45,542 bases of DNA, taken from assembly GCA_033765345.1 (NCBI GenBank), contig JANRIC010000071.1, positions 1 through 45,542 on the forward strand, in the 5' to 3' direction. Under the pieces are notes generated by a model, which saw nothing but the letters and a program-made list of their open reading frames with translations, was not told the DNA's origin and made no database searches. Of the stretch, positions 7,216 through 13,709 are shown in pieces. Position numbers and translations under genes: made by a program. The first letter of the stretch is position 1. Each line of letters begins with the position of its first letter. Source of the stretch: JANRIC01 sp033765345 (GTDB lineage Bacteria; Bacteroidota; Bacteroidia; Cytophagales; Microscillaceae).

Positions 7216-8175
7216 ATGATTGATATACAAAAGGTATCCAAGAAATATCCAGGGGGAATCGCCGTTGAAGATGTTTCGTTTCAGGTAGCAACCGGAGAAA
7301 AACTGGTACTTCTGGGTACAAGTGGAAGTGGAAAAACCACCATGCTCAAAATGATCAATCGACTCATAGAACCTAGTTCAGGGAAAATTTTTATCAATCA
7401 AGAAAATATCCTAGACCAGAAGCCAGAAACCCTCCGCAAGAAAATCGGTTATGTCATTCAAGATTCGGGGCTATTTCCGCATTATACCGTTGCTCAGAAT
7501 GTAGCCATTGTACCCAATCTGCTAAACTGGAACCGGGAAGAGATCATCCAAACTACAAAACGGCTTCTTGATTTACTCAGCCTTCCTTATACCGAATATG
7601 CCCATCGATACCCGCACGAACTAAGCGGCGGGCAAAAACAACGCGTGGGTATTGCCAGGGCATTGGCTGTTGACCCGCCTCTGATGCTATTAGATGAACC
7701 TTTTGGCGCGCTTGACCCCATTACCCGAAGTCAGATACAAAAAGAATTTAAAACCATAGAAAGCCTAAAAAATAAAACCATGGTGATGGTTACCCACGAT
7801 GTATTTGAAGCAATCGCACTGGGTAACAAAATATGCTTATTAGATCAAGGAAAAGTACAACAAATCGGTAACCCACGCGAATTGATTTTTAATCCTAAAA
7901 ACAACTTTGTGGAAAGCTTTTTCCAGGCGCATCGCTTCCAACTCGAGCTCAAAGTGACCCAACTCAAAGACATCCTGCCTCAACTCAATGCCCTGGAAAT
8001 ATCTCCTGATCATCTACACCAATTTGAAATAGAAACAGACCTGCTTGAAGTGCTGGAAAGTAAAAACGGAGAACCAGCAGACCGGAGTTTTATCCAAATC
8101 AATGATCATAAGCAACAAAAAATACTCATTACACATCACCAAGAAATCCTGGAAGCCTTTTATAAAGTCAGATAA
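7216..8175 (+). CDS. ABC transporter ATPase, OpuCA/ProV-like
   Basis: A 319-residue ATP-binding subunit of the osmoprotectant (glycine betaine/choline) importer type. The Walker A is GTSGSGKTT (about 34-42), the Q-loop IQDSGLFPHYTV, the signature LSGGQKQRVGIARAL, the Walker B LMLLDEPFGALDP and the switch His VTHD. The C-terminal extension (about 240-319) is where OpuCA proteins have CBS domains, but no CBS repeat is recognisable. No permease or binding-protein gene adjoins it, so the partner must be encoded elsewhere, or the ATPase serves another importer. An A/G-rich AAGGAA lies about 8 bases before the ATG. Confidence 0.85.
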   Translation: MIDIQKVSKKYPGGIAVEDVSFQVATGEKLVLLGTSGSGKTTMLKMINRLIEPSSGKIFINQENILDQKPETLRKKIGYVIQDSGLFPHYTVAQNVAIVPNLLNWNREEIIQTTKRLLDLLSLPYTEYAHRYPHELSGGQKQRVGIARALAVDPPLMLLDEPFGALDPITRSQIQKEFKTIESLKNKTMVMVTHDVFEAIALGNKICLLDQGKVQQIGNPRELIFNPKNNFVESFFQAHRFQLELKVTQLKDILPQLNALEISPDHLHQFEIETDLLEVLESKNGEPADRSFIQINDHKQQKILITHHQEILEAFYKVR

Positions 8176-8300
8176 TTCTTACTAAATTGTATTGATTATA
8201 AATTAGCCCCAAAACTACCCGCTTATTTTGCAATCCCGGAATAATGCCCTAATTTTATAAGAGTTAAACTTAATTATGTTACAATAAACCTTACCGAGAT

Positions 8301-8645
8301 ATGGCAATCATGATTACTGATGAATGCATCAATTGTGGTGCATGCGAGCCGGAATGCCCCAATACGGCAATTTATGAAGGTGGCGTGGAATGGACCTGGG
8401 GCGGTGGCAATAATTTAACCGAAGTTACGCTCGAAGATGGATCTGTAATCCCGGCGACTACCCCAATGGATCCGATTTCCGATGAATTTTATTACATCGT
8501 GAGCGGTAAATGTACCGAGTGCATGGGCTTCCATGAAGAACCGCAGTGTGCAGCCGTTTGTCCCGTAGATTGTTGCGTGGATGACCCTGACCACCGCGAA
8601 TCCGAAGAAGAATTACTTGCTAAAAAAGATAAAATGCACCTCTAA
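8301..8645 (+). CDS. 2[4Fe-4S] ferredoxin
   Basis: 114 residues with two cluster-binding motifs. The first is CINCGACEPECPN near the N-terminus; the second is CTECMGFHEEPQCAAVCPVDCC. The insertion between the second CxxC and its next Cys, and the acidic C-terminal tail, are typical of the YfhL-like or Allochromatium-type ferredoxins. It is a soluble low-potential electron carrier with no partner redox gene nearby. A strong terminator follows. Confidence 0.93.
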   Translation: MAIMITDECINCGACEPECPNTAIYEGGVEWTWGGGNNLTEVTLEDGSVIPATTPMDPISDEFYYIVSGKCTECMGFHEEPQCAAVCPVDCCVDDPDHRESEEELLAKKDKMHL

Positions 8646-8686
8646 ACACCTCTCGTTTTCAGATTTTTAACTTATCTCACCTTCTT

Positions 8687-8732
8687 AAAAGCTAAAAATC
8701 TACCTGACACAAGGAGATTTTTAGCTTTTTTT
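8687..8732 (+). terminator. Terminator of the ferredoxin gene
   Basis: AAAAGCTAAAAATCT (8687-8701) pairs perfectly with AGATTTTTAGCTTTT (8715-8729), ending in a seven-T run. Confidence 0.9.
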
Positions 8733-8791
8733 GTTGAAAAACTTTTAAATCTACAAAAAAAGTACTTACTTTGCATTCCCAACAGATCACT

Positions 8792-8865
8792 GGCCTCGTA
8801 GCTCAACTGAATAGAGCATCAGATTACGGCTCTGAAGGTTTCAGGTTTGAATCCTGACGAGGTCA
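8792..8865 (+). tRNA. tRNA-Arg (ACG)
   Basis: A 74-base cloverleaf. The acceptor stem is GGCCTCG/CGAGGTC, the D stem GCTC/GAGC, the anticodon stem TCAGA/TCTGA with loop TTACGGC (anticodon ACG), and the T stem TCAGG/CCTGA with loop TTTGAAT. CCA is not encoded. TTACTTTG (8766-8773), one mismatch from the -7 consensus, lies 18 bases upstream, and a terminator follows. Confidence 0.95.
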
Positions 8866-8877
8866 CAAAAAACGTCT

Positions 8878-8911
8878 AAGCCTGGAAATATAGCATTTCC
8901 GGGCTTTTTTT
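8878..8911 (+). terminator. Terminator of tRNA-Arg
   Basis: AAGCCTGGAAA (8878-8888) pairs with TTTCCGGGCTT (8896-8906) through one T-G wobble, followed by T residues to 8911. Confidence 0.9.
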
Positions 8912-9187
8912 ATGCCCTTCCTCCTCAAAAACAGATCAATTATTTACGTTCTCAGCACAAGAGTCTAAACTAGAACAAAATTTTTGAATTCATCTACTAA
9001 TCCTTCAGATGTATGCAAAAAAAAATCGCTTCTAAGAATCCAAAGCTTGCCATGAGAACATTCACCTTTTGCCCTGCACACATAAACCCTCGATTTATTC
9101 CTCTGTTATTTTCCTTTATGAATGCTTTTTGGGATTATATTTGAAATTCTTTATCAAAACTGTTTTTTTAATGAATCTAAATTATTT
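8912..9187. other. Leader region upstream of the cob genes
   Basis: I see no gene in this stretch. I looked for a cobalamin riboswitch and found no B12-box GCCACTG or supporting hairpins, so control by B12 at this site is not visible. It contains the -7 box listed at 9136. Confidence 0.5.
9136..9143 (+). promoter_or_regulatory. -7 box of the cobUTSC operon
   Basis: TATATTTG is an exact TAnnTTTG match. The expected start of transcription near 9150 places the cobU start at 9188/9191 rather than at the in-frame ATG at 9122, which would lie upstream of the transcript. Confidence 0.5.
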
Positions 9188-9706
9188 ATGATGATTCTCA
9201 TCACAGGCGGTGCACGCAGCGGCAAAAGCCGTTTTGCCCAGCAAACCGCCCTCAAACTAAGTAAAAACCCAGTCTATGTCGCTACGGCAAAGATTTGGGA
9301 TGCTGATTTTCAGAAAAGGGTCGAAAGGCATCAATCCGAAAGAGGTATTGAATGGACTGCCTACGAAGCTGAAAAGGATTTGTGGAAGTTGCCTCTTCAG
9401 GATCAAGTAGTGGTCATTGATTGTGTTACGCTTTGGCTTACCAACTACTTTGTATTGTTTAAGCAGGATATAGACCTTTGTCTCAAGGCCTTTCGAGAGG
9501 AAATAAACCTTTTAAAAGAAAAACAAGCTACTTACCTCATCGTCACGAATGAAATCGGCATGGGCTTGCACCCCGATTCAGAAATCGGAAGAAAATTTGC
9601 CGATCTTCAGGGTTGGGCTAATCAATTTGTCGCCGCCGAAGCAGAGGAAGTAGTGCTGATGGTCGCCGGAATCCCACTTTACGTTAAAAAACCAACCATA
9701 CCATGA
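9188..9706 (+). CDS. cobU: Adenosylcobinamide kinase/guanylyltransferase
   Basis: About 172 residues from the ATG pair at 9188/9191. It phosphorylates adenosylcobinamide and then transfers GMP to form adenosylcobinamide-GDP. The Walker A is GGARSGKSRFAQ at the N-terminus. The guanylate-accepting segment is FQKRVERHQSERG with its conserved His. VVIDCVTLWLTNYF (Walker B) and TNEIGMGLHPDSEIGRKFAD follow in family order. Its stop overlaps the cobT start by 4 bases, indicating translational coupling. The start was chosen by family length and by the -7 box at 9136. Confidence 0.93.
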   Translation: MMILITGGARSGKSRFAQQTALKLSKNPVYVATAKIWDADFQKRVERHQSERGIEWTAYEAEKDLWKLPLQDQVVVIDCVTLWLTNYFVLFKQDIDLCLKAFREEINLLKEKQATYLIVTNEIGMGLHPDSEIGRKFADLQGWANQFVAAEAEEVVLMVAGIPLYVKKPTIP

Positions 9707-10743
9707 CAATACCTGAAATCCCTTCGCTCGACAAATCCTTAAAACCTACCTTGCAGGAAAAAATAGACCGCAAAACCAAACCGACGGGAGCTTTGGGTAG
9801 GCTGGAGGAAATAGCCCTGCAAGTTGGGTTGATTCAGCAAAGCTTAGAACCAACGCTCAAAAATCCGCAAATCGTGGTATTTGCGGCTGATCACGGCATA
9901 ACACAGGAAGGTGTAAGTGCTTATCCTGCTGAGGTAACCCGACAAATGGTACTCAATTTTATACAGGGAGGAGCTGCCATCAATGTATTTTGTAGGCAGC
10001 ATCGATTGGGTCTACAAATTGTAGATGCCGGAGTGCAGGCAGATTTTGATGAATCTCTGCCCATTCTCAGAAAAAAAGTCAACTATGGCACCCGGAATTT
10101 CCTTCACCAAAAAGCCATGAACCATTCAGAACTCGTACAATGTCTCCACTCTGGTGCAGACATCGTGGGCGATCTCTACCAAAAAGGCACTCAAATCATA
10201 GGTTTTGGAGAAATGGGCATTGGGAATACCTCTTCGGCAGCCTTGTTGATGCACAAACTGAGCAGCATTCCTCTAGAATATTGTGTAGGACGCGGCACAG
10301 GGCTCAACGAGGCGCAATTCCAACAAAAGCTGGTAGTTCTTCAAAAAGCAGCCGCTTTTCATCAGTATATTTCCCAAGATACCGAAGAAGTTTTGCAGAC
10401 TTTCGGAGGCTTTGAAATTGCCATGATTTGTGGGGCAATGCTCAAAGCCGCTTCCCTCAACATGATCATCCTTGTAGACGGTTTTATTGCTTCAGCGGCT
10501 TTTTTAGCGGCTTTTTCTCTGCAAAAAAATATCCGAGAATATGCCCTTGCCTGCCATCTTTCCAATGAACAGGGGCATCAGCGATTGCTGGATTTTCTGG
10601 AAATGAAGCCGCTTTTGTCACTGGGGATGCACCTGGGAGAAGGCACAGGTTGTGCCCTGGCTTTTCCGATTTTGCAAAGTGCGGTTAGTTTTCTACAAGA
10701 AATGGCTAGTTTTGAAAGTGCTGGTGTAAGTACAAAAATATGA
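9703..10743 (+). CDS. cobT: Nicotinate-nucleotide-DMB phosphoribosyltransferase
   Basis: 346 residues, the normal length for CobT. It makes alpha-ribazole phosphate from nicotinate mononucleotide and a lower-ligand base such as dimethylbenzimidazole. Recognisable segments are KTKPTGALGRLE, VFAADHGITQEGVSAYP, GEMGIGNTSSAALL and the C-terminal GMHLGEGTGCALAFP, which includes the catalytic Glu. It overlaps cobU and cobS by 4 bases each. No genes for base synthesis or corrin-ring synthesis are present in the window, so the cluster fits salvage or late assembly. Confidence 0.95.
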   Translation: MTIPEIPSLDKSLKPTLQEKIDRKTKPTGALGRLEEIALQVGLIQQSLEPTLKNPQIVVFAADHGITQEGVSAYPAEVTRQMVLNFIQGGAAINVFCRQHRLGLQIVDAGVQADFDESLPILRKKVNYGTRNFLHQKAMNHSELVQCLHSGADIVGDLYQKGTQIIGFGEMGIGNTSSAALLMHKLSSIPLEYCVGRGTGLNEAQFQQKLVVLQKAAAFHQYISQDTEEVLQTFGGFEIAMICGAMLKAASLNMIILVDGFIASAAFLAAFSLQKNIREYALACHLSNEQGHQRLLDFLEMKPLLSLGMHLGEGTGCALAFPILQSAVSFLQEMASFESAGVSTKI

Positions 10744-11531
10744 GAGAAGAAATCAGGATATTTTTTACGGCCTTGATGTTTTATACCCGGATTCCCTGTC
10801 CGGTCTGGGTCGATCATAGCCCTGAATATATCAACAAAGCCACCCGCTATTTCCCGCTGATCGGTTGGATTGTAGGCGGAGCTTCGGCTTTGGTATTCCT
10901 GGGAGCGGCTTTTTTGTGGAACACTCCTATCGGACTTGTTATTGCTATGGGGGCTTCGGTCTGGATCACGGGGGCATTTCATGAAGATGGTTTTGCAGAC
11001 GTATGCGATGGCTTTGGGGGCGGCTGGACAAAAGAGCGTATTCTTGAGATCATGAAAGACAGCCGATTGGGGGCTTATGGTACGGTCGGACTTTTTTTTA
11101 TTTTCATTCTCAAGTTTTTTTTATTGTTGCAAATCCTAACTGATTTCTCCCAACAGCCTTTTTTAATTTTGATCATTTTTATCTCAGCACACAGCCTAAG
11201 TCGTTTTGTGGCGGCTACTTTTATTTTTAGTCATCCATACGCCCGGGACGATGCTCAGAGTAAGATCAAACCTGTGGCTGTAAAACCTGCTATTTTAAAC
11301 CTTTGGATAGCTGCTTTTGGGGCGGCTGTGCCACTCTTGGCTTTGGCCTGGTGGATGCAGTCAGTTTGGGTCTTAGGGCTTTTGTTTCCAGTTTATGGTA
11401 TTAAAATGTATCTGGCCGCTTATTTTACCAAAAAAATAGGTGGCTATACCGGAGATTGCCTTGGAGCTACCCAACAAATGTGTGAGGTTGTATTTTATAT
11501 GAATTTAATGCTCTTATGTAAATTTACCTGA
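10740..11531 (+). CDS. cobS: Adenosylcobinamide-GDP ribazoletransferase
   Basis: A 263-residue polytopic membrane enzyme joining adenosylcobinamide-GDP to alpha-ribazole (phosphate), the last step of nucleotide-loop assembly. The conserved FHEDGFADVCDGFGGG motif lies at about 80-95, followed by several hydrophobic helices. GGYTGDCLGATQQ near the C-terminus is also typical. The last codons (TGT AAA TTT ACC TGA) fall inside a copy of the cobC start sequence (11502-11538), so the natural C-terminus may have been altered by the rearrangement downstream. Confidence 0.94.
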   Translation: MREEIRIFFTALMFYTRIPCPVWVDHSPEYINKATRYFPLIGWIVGGASALVFLGAAFLWNTPIGLVIAMGASVWITGAFHEDGFADVCDGFGGGWTKERILEIMKDSRLGAYGTVGLFFIFILKFFLLLQILTDFSQQPFLILIIFISAHSLSRFVAATFIFSHPYARDDAQSKIKPVAVKPAILNLWIAAFGAAVPLLALAWWMQSVWVLGLLFPVYGIKMYLAAYFTKKIGGYTGDCLGATQQMCEVVFYMNLMLLCKFT

Positions 11532-11618
11532 TCGGGCAAAGTCATAAGTTGGAAGATTTTGGAGGGCTGATGGGTGTAAAATAGTAACAAACACTTGTTG
11601 CGCAGGGATGAGTTATTA

Positions 11619-12032
11619 CTACTTCGGGGGGTGTTTACCCACTTCTGCCAGCAATTGCCTCAAATTTCTGAGTTCTGGTCTATTAAGTCTGAGTATATCT
11701 ACTGTGACTCGCCCTGCTGAAGTCTTGCCTAAAATATCCACGACATCGGCACTCCAAAAAAAATTATCCTCCCATTTTTGCTCTCTTGGATTAAATAGCT
11801 TAGTTTCTTCACTTGTAATACTATCTATACCGTTAGTTTTGTTATATTTATAGCTGTTACATCCTTGACAAGAGAGTGCCAGATTTTCTAAGATGGTTTT
11901 CCCTCCCTTACTTTGTGGGATAATATGTTCTACTACGAAAGCTTGTGAAGAAATATTTGCTGGGCTTTTACAATATTCACATAATCCATCAGCTCGCTCA
12001 TAAATCAGCACTTTAAGTTTCTTAGGCGACAT
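11619..12032 (-). CDS. HNH endonuclease
   Basis: A 137-residue protein with a compact HNH/zinc-finger nuclease domain. The first Cys pair is CEYC (about residues 18-21), then VVEHIIPQSKGGKTILENLALSC with the catalytic-type His, then CQGCNSYK with Asn and the second Cys pair. The C-terminal third contains NPREQKWEDNFFW, typical of standalone HNH proteins found in many cyanobacterial and Bacteroidota genomes. It overlaps the partner gene upstream by 11 bases, so the two are translated together. The target is unknown; defence, homing and DNA repair are all possible. It interrupts an otherwise tight cob operon on the opposite strand. Confidence 0.88.
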   Translation of the reverse strand: MSPKKLKVLIYERADGLCEYCKSPANISSQAFVVEHIIPQSKGGKTILENLALSCQGCNSYKYNKTNGIDSITSEETKLFNPREQKWEDNFFWSADVVDILGKTSAGRVTVDILRLNRPELRNLRQLLAEVGKHPPK

Positions 12033-12417
12033 ACAAACGAGGTTTTATCTGGAGATCGGTAATGATTTCGTCAAGAGTTTGATTTCGCAGCCTTGCGAGT
12101 TCCAAGAGATGTTTTAAACGCTGGGCATCGTGGTTTTCAGTATAAGATGTCAGTTCCAGAAGTTCATCATATTCTGTTGGGCTAAGGGCTTCTTGATGAC
12201 GTTTTTTAATTAAAAAATTATAGCGTTTTTGAATGGATGAAGGAAGTCCACGATTAATTTTTTTGAGAAGTTCGGTTTCATTTTGGCTAAGCACTGTAGG
12301 GAGCTTTTGCCTTCTGAGATGTAGAATTTGGGTCATTAATTCTTCTAGCTCCCTTACATTTAATCCCTGTAATGACTGATAAATTTCTTGAAATGATTGC
12401 TTGGGCGTATTTTCCAT
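12022..12417 (-). CDS. Helical partner protein of the HNH nuclease
   Basis: About 131 residues from the ATG at 12415-12417; a TTG six codons upstream is less likely. It is highly charged and helical. A characteristic run covers ETELLKKINRGLP, then a Lys/Arg-rich helix, then SPTEYDELLELT, ending LARLRNQTLDEIITDLQIKP. Small proteins of this pattern commonly precede HNH or toxin-like genes in cyanobacteria and Bacteroidota, which suggests an antitoxin or regulator, but the function is unproven. A perfect -7 box lies at 12445-12452. Confidence 0.7.
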   Translation of the reverse strand: MENTPKQSFQEIYQSLQGLNVRELEELMTQILHLRRQKLPTVLSQNETELLKKINRGLPSSIQKRYNFLIKKRHQEALSPTEYDELLELTSYTENHDAQRLKHLLELARLRNQTLDEIITDLQIKPRLYVA

Positions 12418-12444
12418 ACCGAGTTTATTTATCAACTATGTATT

Positions 12445-12452
12445 CAAAGATA
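12445..12452 (-). promoter_or_regulatory. -7 box of the HNH cassette
   Basis: Read on the minus strand this is TATCTTTG, an exact TAnnTTTG match, 27 bases before the ATG at 12417. It gives the cassette its own promoter, opposite in direction to the cob genes. Confidence 0.55.
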
Positions 12453-12563
12453 GATTTTTTTGATAAGTTTTACAAAGATTTTTGGTTGTCTGACAAATTT
12501 TGTGGATAATACATATTTAATTTTGATGAGATTTCATATACACTAAAAGCTTGAAGAAATTAC

Positions 12564-12611
12564 TTGCCAAGAATACACTGATAAATATAATTATTCGTGT
12601 ATTCCTAGCAA
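12564..12611. repeat. Imperfect inverted repeat near cassette right end
   Basis: TTGCCAAGAATACAC (12564-12578) and GTGTATTCCTAGCAA (12597-12611) are inverted copies with 13 of 15 positions matching, around an 18-base spacer. It could be a recombination site or a hairpin at the border of the HNH cassette. Confidence 0.5.
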
Positions 12612-12674
12612 AATTTCAACATGGTAGATACACTTATTGTGAAAATTTACCTGATCGGGCAAAGTCATAAGTTG

Positions 12675-13052
12675 GAAGATGCCGCAGATCATACAGAAGA
12701 CCCAAATGGTTTTCAGGAAGATGCCGCAGATCATACAGAAGACCCAAATGGTCTTCAGGAAGATGCCACAGATCATACAGAAGACCCAAATGGTTTTCAG
12801 GAAGATGCCACAGATCATACAGAAGACCCAAATGGTCTTCAGGAAGATGCCGCAGATCATACAGACGACCCAAATGGTCTTCAGGAAGATGCCACAAGTC
12901 ATACAGAAGACTCAAGTGGTCTTCAGGAAGATGCCTCAGATCATACAGAAGACCCAAATGGTTTTCAGGAAGATGCCTCAGATCATACAGAAGACCCAAA
13001 TGGTCTTCAGGAAGATGCCACAGATCATACAGAAGACCCAAATGGTCTTCAG
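12675..13052 (+). repeat. Nine-copy 42-bp tandem repeat
   Basis: Nine head-to-tail units of exactly 42 bases, starting GAAGATGCC and ending TTCAG. Most units differ at only two places: base 10 (G, A or T) and base 37 (T or C). Units 5 and 6 carry a few extra changes. Units 1-2, 3-4 and 7-8 look like 84-bp duplications. Each unit holds a 7-bp hairpin GAAGACC-CAAAT-GGTCTTC; the T variant at base 37 keeps pairing in RNA as G-U. Because 42 is divisible by three, several frames on both strands stay open. A degenerate tenth unit may begin at 13053. Confidence 0.95.
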
Positions 13053-13110
13053 GAAAACGCACGATCTCTCACCGACCAGGAAACTGGTTGGAAACAAATC
13101 GATTATTTAA
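12679..13110 (+). CDS. Possible repeat protein (14-residue units)
   Basis: The frame starts at the ATG in the first repeat and would give 143 residues built from nine MPQIIQKTQMVFRK-like units, basic and amphipathic, plus a short tail. I favour this frame over the other open frames for one reason. Of seven variable positions in the repeat, four fall at third codon positions here and are silent (CCG/CCA/CCT, GTT/GTC, CAG/CAA, ACC/ACT), and two are Ile/Val and Met/Val exchanges. In the competing plus frame (acidic EDAADHTEDPNGFQ units, open from 12621) most of these changes alter residues. The number of sites is small, there is no clear promoter, and the array may not be coding at all. Confidence 0.3.
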   Translation: MPQIIQKTQMVFRKMPQIIQKTQMVFRKMPQIIQKTQMVFRKMPQIIQKTQMVFRKMPQIIQTTQMVFRKMPQVIQKTQVVFRKMPQIIQKTQMVFRKMPQIIQKTQMVFRKMPQIIQKTQMVFRKTHDLSPTRKLVGNKSII

Positions 13111-13122
13111 ATTAATTCTCTT

Positions 13123-13650
13123 ATGGAAATTTACCTGATCAGACACACCCGCCCCGAAGTATCCAAAGACTTGATCTATGGGCAGATGAACGTACCCCTC
13201 TCTCAGGATTTTGAGGAAGAAGTCGGCAAAATATTAGCCCAATTGCCTGATTGGGTAGATATGCTTTTTACAAGTCCTCTTGAGCGATGTAAAGTCATGG
13301 CTGAAAGAATACCCGCTAGGCAAATGTTTGTGGACGAACGCCTAAAAGAACTTCATTTCGGCGAATGGGAAGGACACTATTGGAGCGAAATCCCCGAAAC
13401 TGAGCTGAATTCCTGGATGCAAGATTTTGTAAATCAGCCTCCTCCCGGCGGAGAAACCCTCCTGGATATGCAAAAAAGAGTCTTGGCGTTTTGGGAAGAA
13501 AATCAGGATAGTTTTAAGAATAAAAAAATTGTCATCGTTACACACGCAGGCGTGATTCGGGTATTGAGGGCTTATTGGCAGGCAATCCCCTTGCATCGAA
13601 TTTTTGATATATCAGTGGCTTATGGAGAAGTCTATAAACATACTTTTTAA
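13123..13650 (+). CDS. cobC: Alpha-ribazole phosphatase-like histidine phosphatase
   Basis: 175 residues of the histidine phosphatase (phosphoglycerate mutase-like) superfamily. The catalytic RHT motif is in YLIRHTRPE at the N-terminus. FTSPLERC supplies the second phosphate-binding Arg, ELHFGEWEG is the family motif, and VTHAGVIRVL carries the second His. With cobU, cobT and cobS upstream, dephosphorylation of alpha-ribazole phosphate or cobalamin phosphate is the likely role. It is separated from cobS by 1.6 kb of inserted sequence. The first 23 bases of its coding region and the 14 bases before it recur, with five mismatches, at the 3' end of cobS. Confidence 0.88.
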   Translation: MEIYLIRHTRPEVSKDLIYGQMNVPLSQDFEEEVGKILAQLPDWVDMLFTSPLERCKVMAERIPARQMFVDERLKELHFGEWEGHYWSEIPETELNSWMQDFVNQPPPGGETLLDMQKRVLAFWEENQDSFKNKKIVIVTHAGVIRVLRAYWQAIPLHRIFDISVAYGEVYKHTF

Positions 13651-13709
13651 ATAAATTTTACACAAAAAGGCTTATATTGCCCCAATTTTCACACTAAGAT
13701 TTGACAGAA

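Larger units (their letters stand above)
11520..12680. mobile_element. HNH cassette bounded by 38-bp direct repeats
   Basis: An identical 38-base sequence occurs at 11520-11557 and 12643-12680. It begins AAATTTACCTGATCGGGC and ends AGTTGGAAGAT. Between the copies lie two minus-strand genes (HNH nuclease and partner) with their own promoter and an imperfect 15-bp inverted repeat near the right end. The first 14 bases of the repeat also form the start of cobC at 13127-13140. The layout suggests an element that inserted at the cobS/cobC junction and left the gene start repeated, but no transposase or integrase is present. Simple segmental duplication is the alternative. Confidence 0.4.

Noticed and set aside
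9009..9154. Short leader-like frames before cobU
   Set aside because: They show no residue bias, terminator or conserved context that would indicate regulation.
8912..9187. Cobalamin riboswitch upstream of cobU
   Set aside because: No B12-box GCCACTG or characteristic hairpins could be found in the region.
12675..13052. CRISPR array
   Set aside because: The whole 42-bp unit is conserved with no variable spacers, and no cas genes are present.
12591..13062. Minus-strand repeat proteins across the array
   Set aside because: One frame is closed by TGA in units 6-8. The other shows mainly replacement changes and lacks a start context.
12621..13115. Acidic repeat protein in the other plus-strand frame
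   Set aside because: Most differences between repeats change residues in this frame, and the open frame follows from the 42-base period. It remains possible, because it continues the cobC-like GTG start at 12639.
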